A DNA stretch of 64,000 nt from Elymus sibiricus (Eukaryota; Streptophyta; Magnoliopsida; Poales; Poaceae). The notes beneath the pieces are model-generated. The model worked only from the letters and a program-made list of their open reading frames with translations, was not told the DNA's origin and searched no databases. Both the position numbers and the translations under genes were made by a program. The stretch is taken from NCBI GenBank assembly GCA_039707655.1, contig CM077664.1, positions 122,858,485 through 122,922,484 of the forward strand, in the 5' to 3' direction. This document shows, in pieces, positions 45,190 to 55,556 of the stretch (the stretch's first letter is position 1; each line of letters starts with the position of its first letter).

Positions 45190-47503
45190 AGGCTAGCTAT
45201 GTCAAGCAAATTCTTAAGGCTTATGGGCAAGCTACTGGTCAGCTACTTAACCCCTCAAAATCCTCCATTCTCTTTGGTAACTCTTGTCCGGAGCCTGTCA
45301 TAGATTTGGTTAAAGCTGAACTGGGTGTCAAAACTTCTGGTTTTGAAGAAAATTATTTGGGTTTGCCCACCCCTGATGGTAGGATGTCGAAGGGAAAATT
45401 TCAAAATTTGCAACTTAAGCTGACAAAGCATTTGTTCTCTTTTGATGGACACCCTACTCAAGCTAGGAAAGAAGTTTTAATAAATTATATTGCACAGTCA
45501 ATCCCCACATTTATTATGAGTGTATTTAAGGTCCCTCTGGGAGTATGTGATGATCTGAACCGCATGGTGAGGAATTTTTATTAGGGAGCGGGAAAAGGAA
45601 AAAGGAAAACTCATTGGTATGTTTGGCATAAAATGACTCGTTCAAAATCTCAAGGGGGCCTCGGTTTTAGGGACTTCCTTCTATTTAACAAAGCATTGTT
45701 GGCTCGGCAAGCTTGGCGCCTACTTGTTATCACAAATAGCCTATGTGTGCAAGGCCAAGTACTATCCAAATGGGAGACTCGATGATGCTATTTTAACCGA
45801 AAATTTGTCTGAAACTTGGAAAGCTGTGTGTCATGGACTTGATCTATTGAAGAAGGGTTTGGTTTGGAGAGTAGCTAATGGACATAATATACGGATCTGG
45901 CATGACCGCTGGTTGGTTCATGGTGCTACAGGCTCACTGTTATCAAAGAGGGGAAGATGTCACAATAAATGGGTGTCAGAGCTGCTTGACCATAATGGCA
46001 ATTGGGACTTGACGCATTTGAACCAATACTTCTTGCATGTGGATGTCCGAGCAATATGTAGTATACGGCCCTCTCCGCGCTTCGTTAAGATTTTTTTCCT
46101 TGGGAACCGAAGAAGAATGGGCAATTCACTGTGCGGAGCGCGTACTGGCTAGCTGTGGAAGAGCTCTCTGCTCCTTCGCTAGCTTCCTCCAGTAGCACCC
46201 CTGATAGAAGCAGAGAAGTTTGTAAACTTATTTGGTCATGCCCAGCTCCGCCAAAAGTACTTTCCTTTGCTTGGCGTGTAGCGACAAACTCTTCTTGAGG
46301 TACATGGAATATGTCCAGTCTGTGGAATAGAAGAGGAAGACAGCTTTCATATGTTTTGTGCTTGCGACAACGCCGGTCAACTTTGGCGAGCAATGTCAGA
46401 AGTTTGGGTTCTTCCAGAGATTACAAAAATATTGCGCCATGATGACTGGTTTTTTGCAGCTTCTATGTGATGTTGATGAGGCTATGCGAGTTCGCATGCT
46501 GGTGCTTTTTTGGAGAGTATGGCATGTCAGAAACGAATTAGTGCATGCTAAATCGGCGCCACCTATTGATGTTTCAGTCAGATTTCTATCCAGCTACATT
46601 GATTCACTCACCTCTCTAAACATGGATTCCAATGCGGATTTTGTGAATGGAAAAATGGTTGCCAACCCTTGCTATCCATTGGTGTGGCACACATGCAATA
46701 ACAACACACCCGCTGTGAGTACCCCCTGGTTGCCTCTGGCACATGGGCGTGTGAAGCTCAACACGGATGGGTCGGTCCTTTTAAAAAAAAAAAGAGGATT
46801 ACCCCCGGCCTCTGCATCAAAATGATGCATGCAGCCATCTTTATTAATTTATTCACCACAGTCTGACAAAATAAATACAAAGATCCACCTAAAGCCACCT
46901 TCGAGGCGAACAAGGTCGCTACACCAACAAGTATAAAGATGTGTTGTGACCGCATCAACGGACACCATCTAATTTAGTGGCCTCAAGAAGCCGCCCGCCT
47001 GGCAAGCTAAGAGTACCAATCGGTCTAGGCGTCCCACAACACGCACCGCATGCGCATGCTCTAGGACTCGCCGCTGCCTGAAAGGAGCTGCAGGGACAGG
47101 TATGGTCCTTCGTGACCACCATGGCGCTATAATTTTTAGTTCATGCAGATACCTTGGAGATTGTGAGGAGGTTTTGGAATCAAAACTTCTTGCACTACAG
47201 GAAGAGATCTCATTGGCTTTCAAGTGGAGTGAGTTACCCGTTGATATAGAATCAGACTGTTTGGAGGCAGTGGCTATGGTGAGGAGTGGTGAAAGCAACT
47301 TGTCAAAATACTCTTTTATGATCAGAGAGATCAAGCAAAGTATGGGGGAACGTAACTCTTCTATTACTCATATCCGTCGCAGCGGCAATAATACTAGTGA
47401 TTCCATGGCTAACTTTGGTAGAGTTCAGGGTCAAACTATGGTTTGGTTTGGTGCTGGCCGAGAGAAGCTCCTTAGTGTTGCCTTGCACGATTGTAATCCT
47501 TAA
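45190..47503 (+). pseudogene. LINE remnant, 3' half: RT C-terminus, zf-RVT, RNase H
   Basis: Starts within a non-LTR RT after the catalytic motif: QILKAYGQATGQLLNPSKSS, then NYLGLPTPDGRMSKGKF, typical of plant L1-type RTs. A TAG at 45582 and later frame changes follow. WKAVCHGLDLLKKGLVWRV and IWHDRWL mark the linker, a Cys-rich zf-RVT segment lies near 46320-46400, and an RNase H domain starts with VKLNTDGSV (about 46750), resumes at GMVLRDHHGAIIFSS (47101) with IESDCLEAV, and ends LHDCNP at TAA. The RNase H is split by the insertion at 46778-47088. Many stops; not functional. The left edge is the CACTA terminus. Confidence 0.82.
46778..47088 (-). mobile_element. 5'-truncated LINE 3'-end fragment, inverted, inside the RNase H
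   Basis: On the minus strand it ends GATGCAGAGGCCGGGGGTAA, TCCTC and a T run followed by AAAA. That matches the usual 3' ends of Triticeae LINEs as I remember them. It separates NTDGSVL from GMVLRDHHG of the host RNase H. Target duplication not identified, and edges are approximate. Confidence 0.55.
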
Positions 47504-48386
47504 TTTCTAAGTAATGAAGAGTTATTTTGCAAAAAATAGCATGATTAGAGATACTCGACCCCATAACATTTAATTTGATAGACTCCGTAGCACTTGCGGA
47601 AAGAGTTGTCCAAGGAACAGAAGTAAGAGGCAATCACTTGCGGAAAGCATGGCGCCTACAGCCAACTACTTCGGAGCCTGCTATGGTCGATGTCCAGCAT
47701 GGCAACCTTCCTAGCCAGGAGGGCTTGGGGGGCTTATGGCTGCTCTCATCTCGGCTGCTGGAGTTGCAGCTGCTTGCGCCTAGCAAAGCATTGTGCCCGG
47801 CCAAGAGGGTCCAGGCGTGATGTTGCTGGGTGATTATGGAGTGGTTAGTGGGGCTGGTGCTGCCCCCTTGGTTGCTGCCTCCCTGGATGTTTTTGTTGTT
47901 GCTTCACAGGTGGCCTCCCAGCTTCCTGTGTTCGCATTCAGTGCTGCCAAGCAGACCTTGCAGGGTGTCCCAAAAGGCATATGGAAGAGGGTGAACAAAT
48001 ATGGAGGAAAAGTTCAAAAAGATCGCAACACTAACAGGACTGTTGAAGCTGCACATGGTATGGTGATGGATAACAAGAGGAGTACACTATATGATGCTCG
48101 TCCCACGGGAAGTGATTTAGTTTTTCTTCCGCAAATACTAGTATGGATAGTGATGAGCTTAAGTTATATATATGGTGATGTGAATGTATCATGTAAGCGG
48201 ATACAGGTGTGCGCTGGATGTGTTGAAGCTTTTAGTGGTGAGGATGGTGTAATCATACATGTAACTAAGGAGATAGAAGAGAAGGAGGAGGAGTATGTAC
48301 AACATCGAAGGGAGTCGGTTGGAGAAGAAAGGGGATCCGACAGTGCATCGGCGGCCACCGGTGAGGAGGACTGCCGGGCCAAATGA
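47504..48386 (+). pseudogene. LINE 5' region with ORF1 remnant
   Basis: Between the end of the RNase H and the endonuclease start. The stretch to about 47560 is AT-rich and may be the 3' tail of the first LINE. A frame from about 47793 to 48386 encodes KGIWKRVNKYGGKVQKDR and an acidic C-terminal region, consistent with a degenerate plant LINE ORF1; no zinc knuckle is clear. Its stop TGA (48384-48386) overlaps the next start ATG (48383-48385), a compact ORF1/ORF2 arrangement. Confidence 0.45.
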
Positions 48387-49330
48387 AGATCATAGGATGG
48401 AACTATCGTAGTATTCTCTCTACCACGACACGTGAGCTCTTGGAACTCCAGGGGCGGATTGGTGCAGACTTCATTTTTCTTTTTGAGTCTCATTTGAATA
48501 ACTGTAAGCAAGGTTGTCAGAATCGCGATTCTGCTGTATGATTCTATACAACTTTATGATACAAACTAACCCCTATGATTCTACGATTTTTGGTCATAAA
48601 ATATATGTTTCTACGATCCTAGTAGTTAAGATTCTACGATTTGTGATCATGTCATCGGAGCTCCGATCCGATTCAGAATCACGATTCTGACAACCTTGAT
48701 TGTAAGGCCGACGGGCTATGTAGTATGTTATCTTTTGATTCTAGTTCTATTTTTGTAGTGGAGAGTGATGGTCAGGCCGGTGGCCTCGTTTTATTTTACC
48801 ATAAAGTGAATTTGAGTTGAACTATTCGTCATCTCATTTTATTGATATTTTGTTTATGGCTGAGGATGTTGTTCAATGGCGCTTCATGGGATTTTGGTCA
48901 TCCGGCTTGGGGTGAATGCCATATGTCTTGGGATGGTATTTGTAACTTATATAATAAGGGCACTCATCCTTGGGTGGTTCTTGAAGAATTTAATGGAATT
49001 TTATATTCTTCTGAAAAAGAGGGCGACAATGCGAGAACTATAACAATGATGAAAATTTTCATGATTGTCTCGAGAAGTGTGGTTTGGAAGATTTGGGCTT
49101 CTTTGGTGATCCCTTTACAGGAGAAGAGGAGACATTAGGCAAAGACTTGACCGGGCAGTTTGTAATGTTGAGTGGGCAAATAAATTTCCTCGTGTTGCAG
49201 TTATCAATGAGAAACATGTGCACTCGGACCATCGTCCCTTAATTCTGGATACGAATTATTTTGATGGTAATATATTCAATCGTCCGAAGGGTCGTGTAAA
49301 ACTATTTGAAGCTAGATGGCTCAAAGAATA
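48383..49330 (+). pseudogene. LINE ORF2 endonuclease region, degenerate
   Basis: MKIIGWNYRSILSTTTRELL starts like plant LINE AP-endonucleases (WNCRG; here Cys to Tyr). FLFESHLNNCK then continues, after the MITE at 48509-48698, with ADGLCSMLSFDSSS and ESDGQAGGLVLFY. Multiple stops and frame changes follow up to about 49330. The MITE and its target duplication interrupt the frame. Confidence 0.7.
48509..48698. mobile_element. hAT-type MITE, 190 bp
   Basis: Terminal inverted repeats of 25 bp (starting CAAGGTTGTCAGAATCG) match with one mismatch. The flanks ACTGTAAG (48501-48508) and ATTGTAAG (48699-48706) are an 8-bp target duplication with one change, as expected for hAT. Removing the element and one flank restores NNCKADGLC of the LINE endonuclease. 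The interior is AT-rich and non-coding. Confidence 0.85.
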
Positions 49331-50536
49331 GACCATTGAGGAAATTGTGAAGACAACATGGGAGAAGGCCAAGATGGTGGGTGTTCTCCCTCTATTGCGG
49401 CGCCGACTTGGGCGTGCACGTTGATTTGCATTCCTATGATCGCGATACTCTGAAGGGGCCGAAACGAAGAATCAACAATAAAAAAAGAATTAGAGAAGCT
49501 GTGTTGCGGTCCAATGAGTGCCGAGTCCCTATTACGACAAAGGGAAATAATTTTTCTCATTGAGAATTTTTATCAAGAAGATTTTTTCTGGTTACATCGA
49601 ACAAACTGGTTGATGCGTGGGGATTGTAATGCATCATTTATTTAAAATGCGTCTACGGCCAAAAATAACAGGAATAATATTAAGAAGGTTCTTGATGATA
49701 TAGGGGTTTGGCGGCAAAGTACAGGTTTGAAGGATCATATCACGAGCTATTTTTCTAATCTTTTCACTCCAGAAGTTCTGCAACTGAACCCGGAAGTTTT
49801 ATCCATTGTTCAGAGGAGACTATCTGCTGAGATGAATAACGCCCTCCTTGCCCCCGTCCCCCACACCGTTGAAGATGTTCGTAAGGCTCCTTTTGCTATT
49901 ACTGATTTAAAAGCTCTGGGACCAGATGAACTACATGCAATTTTTTATATAAGTTTTGGCCCATGTTAGGGGATGATCTGGTTGAGGAGATTCTGCAAGC
50001 GGTGAATACATGCATTATTCCATCAGGATGGAATGTCATTACAATTGTGATGATCCCAAAGGTTAATTCTCCAGAAAAGGTATCCCAATTTTGACCAATT
50101 AGTTTGTGTAATGTGGTGTACAAGATTATTGCAAAAATGGTGGCAACTCGTTTGAAGGTTTTTCTGCCAGAGATTATGATTCCGACTAAAAGTGCTTTTG
50201 CGCCTCGAAGAATTATTACAGATAGTGTATTAGTGGCTTATGAGTGCTTCCATACAATGAAAAAAAGGTAAGGCAAAGAGGGTTGTTGTGATGTCAAACT
50301 TGATATGAATAAAGCTTATGACATGGTTGAGTGACCTTTCTTGAAGGAGATTATGTTGAAACTTGCTTCCACGACACTTGGGTCAATTTTCTTATGCAAT
50401 GTGTATCAACTGTTTAATATCGGGTTTGATTTAATGTGGAAGAAAGCGAGAGTTTCAAGCCCACGATAGGTTTAAGGCAGGGAGATCCTTTATCTCCTTA
50501 TATATTTTTGCTATGTACGAACGGCCTGACTGCTCT
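49331..50536 (+). pseudogene. LINE reverse transcriptase N-terminal and central region, degenerate
   Basis: Segments in shifting frames: DLKALGPDELHAIFY, SGWNVITIVMIPKV, LCNVVYKIIAKMVATRLK, SAFAPRRIITDSVLVAYE, VKLDMNKAYDMVE, GLRQGDPLSPYIFLLCTNGL. These are the ordered motifs of plant L1-type RTs up to motif B. The sequence is cut at 50536 by the CACTA end, just before the catalytic motif. At least four stops. Confidence 0.8.
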
Positions 50537-51640
50537 CACTACAAAAAAAAAACCACTTTCGTGATAATAAGTGTTTGTCACAGTAGGTCATGTTTTCTGC
50601 CACACATGTACATCCGTGACGATTTTATGACATAATCAAGATAGTCATACATGTGCTGTCGTAGAAGTGTTCCATGACAATACTCAAATTATCATCACGG
50701 AAGTGTCCACTTCCATGACGATAAATGACGCGTCATGGAAGTTATTTTGTCAAGGGTAACTGACACATGGCATCCACCGTAACAAGTCGCCGTTAAGCTA
50801 TCGGGTGCTGGCTTTGGATTCGATACCCGTTAACAGCCCCGACCAATGACGATTTTCCACGTGTCATTTTCTCATTCGCCAACGGATCCACGTGTCAGCT
50901 CTGCATTGCGACAAATGTCATCCATCCAATGGACGAGAGGCGCCTAAGATACATCAACACGTGGCACAGCCCAACAGTGGCCCATTTAGTATAAATAGGC
51001 CGGCCCAATAACAACCTGCTTGCACATGGCCCATTTACAGCCACGACCCATAAGAAGGGTATCAATTCGGCCCATAACCGGCCCGTTTTCCATTTGACAT
51101 CATTGCGGCCCATCGACACTTTTGGCCCGTTAATAGTCCGCAATGTATATGGGACCAATTATGGCCCAGTGTGTTTTCGGCCTGTTAACGGCCCATGCTG
51201 GAATTGGGCCATTTTCTGTCAGGTCTATCTTTCGGCCTTTTAGCGGGCCGTTAAAGAGTTGGGCCTCTTCCTGGCATGTGTAACTTTTGGCCTATTAATG
51301 GTTGATAGTACACTTGGGCCATTTGTAGTCCGACGTGACATTCAGCCTATTAACGGCCCATGTCCACCAGGTCACAATTCCGACCCGCGCTCACATTCGG
51401 CCTGTTAAAGGCCGGTGTAGTACGTCGGCGCATTTATGGCCCGAGTGGCATTATGCCTGTTAAAAACCCAACATGTAATTTGGTCGGCACTGGTCTAAGG
51501 TAGGGGTCGTCCTGCTAACGGCCCATGGGCTTCCCAGCACATTTTAGGCCCAAGCTTTCTTTCGGCCTACTAAAAGCGCTGGGTATCTTATGGCCCATCA
51601 AGGCACGAGTTGACTTTTGGCCTGTTAAGGGCCCGTCACT
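50537..51640 (+). mobile_element. Left end of a CACTA transposon
   Basis: Begins CACTACAAAAAAAAAACCAC, matching the inverted terminus ending at 45189. Subterminal inverted segments (GTCATGGAA, CACGGAAGTGTCCACTTCC) follow to about 50740. From about 50980 it contains many degenerate copies of GGCCCGTTAACGGCCCAT. The possible 3-bp target is TCT (50534-50536). It is interrupted at 51641 by G2 and resumes at 63573. No transposase in the visible part; ORFs are accidental. Confidence 0.85.
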
Positions 51641-53154
51641 GATGACCCACAAGTATAGGGGATCAATCATAGTCCTTTCGATAAGTAAGAGTGTCAAACG
51701 CAACGAGGAGCAGAAGGAAATGACAAGCGGTTTTCAGCAAGGTATTCTCTGCAAGTACTGAAAGTAGCGGTAACAGGTAGTTTTGATAGCAAGATAATTC
51801 ATAACAAGTGACAAGTATAATAAACTGCAGCAAGGTGGCCCAATCCTTTTTATAGCAAAGGACAAGCCGGAACGAACTCTTATAATAAGCAAAGCGTTCT
51901 CGAGGACACATGGGAATTTCATCTAGTCACTTTCATCATGCTTGTTTGATTCGCGTTCGCTACTTTGATAATTTGATATGTGGGTGGACCGGTGCTTGGG
52001 TGTTGTTCTTACTTGAACAAGCCTCCCACTTATGATTACCCCCTCTCGCAAGCATCCGCAACTACGAAAGAAGAATTAAGATAACTCTAACCATAGCATG
52101 AAACATATGGATCCAAATCAGCCCCTTACGGAATAGCGCATAAACTAGGGTTTAAGCTTCTGTCACTCTAGCAACCCTTCATCTAATTACTACTCCACAA
52201 TGCCTTCCCTTAGGCCCAAAGATGGTGAAGTGTCATGCAGTCGACGTTCACACGACACCACTAAAGGAAGCACAACATACATATCATCAAAATATCGAAC
52301 GAATACCAAATTCACATGATTACTTATGACAAGACTTCTCCCATGTCCTCAAGAACAAAAGTAACTACTCACAAATCATAATCATGTTCAAGATCAGAGG
52401 GGTATTGAATAGCATTAAGGATCTGAACATATAATCTTCCACCAAATAAACCAACTAGCATCAACTACAAAATGTAATCAACACTACTAACAACCCACAG
52501 GTACCAATCTGAGGTTTTGAGGTAAAGATTGAATACAAGAGATGACCTAGGATTTGAGATGAAATGGTGCTGGTGAAGATGTTGATGAAGATTGGTCCTC
52601 CCACGATGAGAGGATCGTTGGTGATGACGATGGCTTCGATTTCCCCCTCCCGGAGGGAAGTTTCCCCGGCAGAATCGCTCCGCCGGAGAGCAAAATAGCT
52701 CCTGCCCAGGTTCCGCCTCGAGACGGCGGCGCTTCATCCCAAAAGTCTTCTTCTGATTTTTTTTCTAGGGCAAATGGCTTCATATAGAAGAAAGAGGGGG
52801 CCGGAGGCCCGCCAAGGGCCCCACAAGCTCGGGGGGCGCGCCCAGGGGGGTAGGGCGCGCCCCCTAGGCTTGTGGCTTCCTGGTGGGCCCCCTCTTGTTG
52901 ATTCTTTCGCCTGTATTTTTTATATATTCCAAAATAATTCTCCATAAATTTTTAGGTCATTTGGAGTTGTACAGAATAGCTGTCTCTGTTTCACCACTTT
53001 TCGGTCCAGAATTCCAGCTACCGGCATTCTCCATCTTCATGTGAATCTTGCAAAATAAGAGAGAAAAGGCATAAGAATTGTACCATAAAGTGAAATAATG
53101 ATCAAAAACATAATAATTATCAATAAGAAATCATGATGCAAATTGGACGTATCA
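51641..53154 (-). mobile_element. 3' LTR of G2
   Basis: TGATGACCCACAAG to GGACGTATCA, 1,514 bp. Hairpin arms GGGGCGCGCCC (52833-52843) and the complement at 52853-52863 lie upstream of a minus-strand TATATGAAG near 52780-52790. Confidence 0.92.
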
Positions 53155-53168
53155 ACTCCCCCAAGCTT
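53155..53168 (-). promoter_or_regulatory. Polypurine tract of G2
   Basis: Minus strand AAGCTTGGGGGAGT directly before the LTR, as in G1. Confidence 0.85.
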
Positions 53169-54706
53169 AGACCTCGCTTGTCCTCAAGCGAAAGCCGAAA
53201 TCGATAATCATGACCACATGTTTAGAGAGAGAGGCATCGATAAAAATAAAATATGGACATGGAGCATCATGATCTTTATTATAACAGCAATATATCATCA
53301 TAGAACTTCTCATGAAAAAGTGACAATTCATCCACAAGTTAAAGTATGAACCATAAACCAATATTGAAAACTAACAAACTATGATATCAGTCACTGAAGC
53401 AATACAATTCATCATATTATCAGAAAGAGTCTATGTGAGAGCTTTGTTTAGCAAGTTCACATGCTCAACTATCATTTAGTCTTCTATGATTGCTGACACT
53501 CACGACATACTTATGGAGCAAAAGTTTCAGTCGGACACATAGAAAGATAGGGGCTTATAATTTCGCCTCCCAATGTATTTACCTCAGGGGTAATGTCAAC
53601 AATAATAACTCATGATCACCTACATCCAATTGGATATATATGCCTGGACCAATCCCCACCACATGATGCTTGCTAAGAGAGAAAATAAAAACGGAATAGA
53701 GGAGAATACTATTGACTCTTGCATGAAAGTGGATACATAAAGTAAAAGATAGGCCCTTCACAGAGGGAAGCAGAGGTTGTCATGCGCTTTCTATTTTTGG
53801 ATGTGCAAGCTCTTAATGTAAAGGAACGTCACTTTATATTGCCCCTTGTGATAGCAACCTTTATTATGCAGTCTGTCGCTTTTGTTACTCCACCATCACA
53901 AGATCGTACAAAGCTTATTTTCCCTTATAATAAAAGTTCATACATGTTTAGGAGCAATTTTTATTGCTTTGCACCGATGACAACTTACTTGAAGGATCTT
54001 ATTCAATCCATAGGTAGATATAGTGGACTCTCATGACATGAAACTGGGTTTAAGGGTTTTTGGATGCACAAGTAGTATCTCTACTTAGTACAGAATTTTT
54101 GGCTAGCAAAAGATAGGGGGCAAGCACCACAAGTTAGACGATCCAAAACAATATAACTTCTATGTGAATATAGGCAAAAATAACTCATTACGTTGTCTTC
54201 CTTGTCCAACATCGACTAATTGACATAGAATATTTGATGGGGGCTCACAATCATAAAAGATGTCCATGATAGTGTATTTATATGTGAGACCTCTCTTCCT
54301 TTATTACTTTTTCATGAATTGCAATAATGACCAATGCTATGTTTGTCAACTTCCAACAAGTTTTATCAATTATACTTCTTCTTTTTGTGACGTCATCACT
54401 CCCCATGGGATTAGCATATGATCCTACTTTTTGTTCTTTATTTATTTCTAAGATTGGATCATCAAAAGCAGAACAATCAACTCAAACTACTCTTTATTCT
54501 ATAACTCTCACACATGATTACATAGATAGATAGATCACAAAGCAAGCACTCGAAACTAAATCATACTAAAACTTTTCTTCTAAATCACGAAATAACTAAG
54601 GATCGAACTAAGATAGATAATGATGATAAAAAGTGATGATGACACGATACCGGGGCACCTTCCCCAAGCTTGGCACAAGCCAAGGGTGGTGCCCATACCC
54701 ATGTAC
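53169..54706 (-). other. Non-coding 3' region of G2
   Basis: Collinear with 36461-37998 of G1. No supported ORF. Confidence 0.7.
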
Positions 54707-55218
54707 TCAAATCTCCTTCTTGGGTGATGGCGGTGATGAAGTGATAGGCTTGTCCTCCGTCTTCCAAGGCATAGGTTCTCCATCATAGAAGGACGAATGT
54801 GTTTCCAGAGTCCTAAAATTTGCAGCCAAACTCATACCTTTGAACTTGGCCTCATACTCAAAATTTTGGTTTTGTAAATCATATATTTGGGCCTGAAGAT
54901 AATCAATCCGGTCATTGAGCTTGAAGATGACGTCCCCAATATTCTTGCCTTCCACCTTGTGCTCACGGATGAATTCCATGATCATGGAGTGGTTAGCACA
55001 AAGTTCGCGCTCCACCATCCCCTGGCACTTGAAGATCTCATGTTCCACCGCTTCCAGCCTGGCCTTCTCGCTCCCGGTCTTCTTAGGTCCTTGAACGTCC
55101 CAGATGTGGAGCACCCCCCACGCATCTCAATGGCTTGAGGGTACTTCATCACCTCCGGTAGGTATGGGTTGATGACCTTCTCATAGAAGTTGTCCTTGGA
55201 CGAGCTTGGAGACGCCAT
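54707..55218 (-). pseudogene. Accessory 3' ORF of G2, frameshifted
   Basis: Start MASPSSSKDNFYEK at 55218. The frame is lost in a run of six C (plus strand 55114-55119), where EMRG should continue as VLHIWDVQGPKKTGSEK in the next frame. That second frame runs to 54707. The body is helical with likely coiled coils (DRIDYLQAQIYDLQNQN). The C-terminus DKPITSSPPSPKKEI matches G1. Except for this tail and the upstream leader, it does not resemble the G1 ORF. Confidence 0.65.
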
Positions 55219-55556
55219 GGCGATCTAAATCTATCAGAAAAACAGCCCGAAACAAGAACAGAGGAGAAACTTGCGATGCGGTGGTCAAAAAACCCGTGAG
55301 TATATATAATGAATTTTTCCCGTGCGTAACAAGTAATATGGAAGGAAAACGGAGTCGAGAAAGTCCACGAGGGAACCACAAGCCTGGTAGGCGCACCCTG
55401 GGGGTAGGGCGCGCCCCCCAGGCTTGTCGCCTCCTCATGCACTTTTCGGAATGTTTATTATTTTCCTAATTTTTTATATATTCCAAAACGGGAAGAAAGT
55501 ACTTTTATGGAAGTTTTGGAGTCAGTTTACTTACCGTACCACATACCTACTCCTTT
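55219..55556 (-). promoter_or_regulatory. Internal promoter-like cassette upstream of the G2 accessory ORF
   Basis: On the minus strand: GC-rich inverted block (about 55375-55440 with GGGGGGCGCGCCC), TATATATA near 55298-55305, CACCGCATCG, a leader containing CTGTTCTTGTTTCG, then ATG at 55218. The same order and several identical words occur in G1 at 38410-38743. Confidence 0.5.

Noticed and set aside
47575..47820. Separate gene between the LINE halves
   Set aside because: No conserved motif; better explained as LINE 5' sequence.
50980..51640. CRISPR-like repeat array
   Set aside because: Units are degenerate, not separated by uniform spacers, and lie in a eukaryotic CACTA element.
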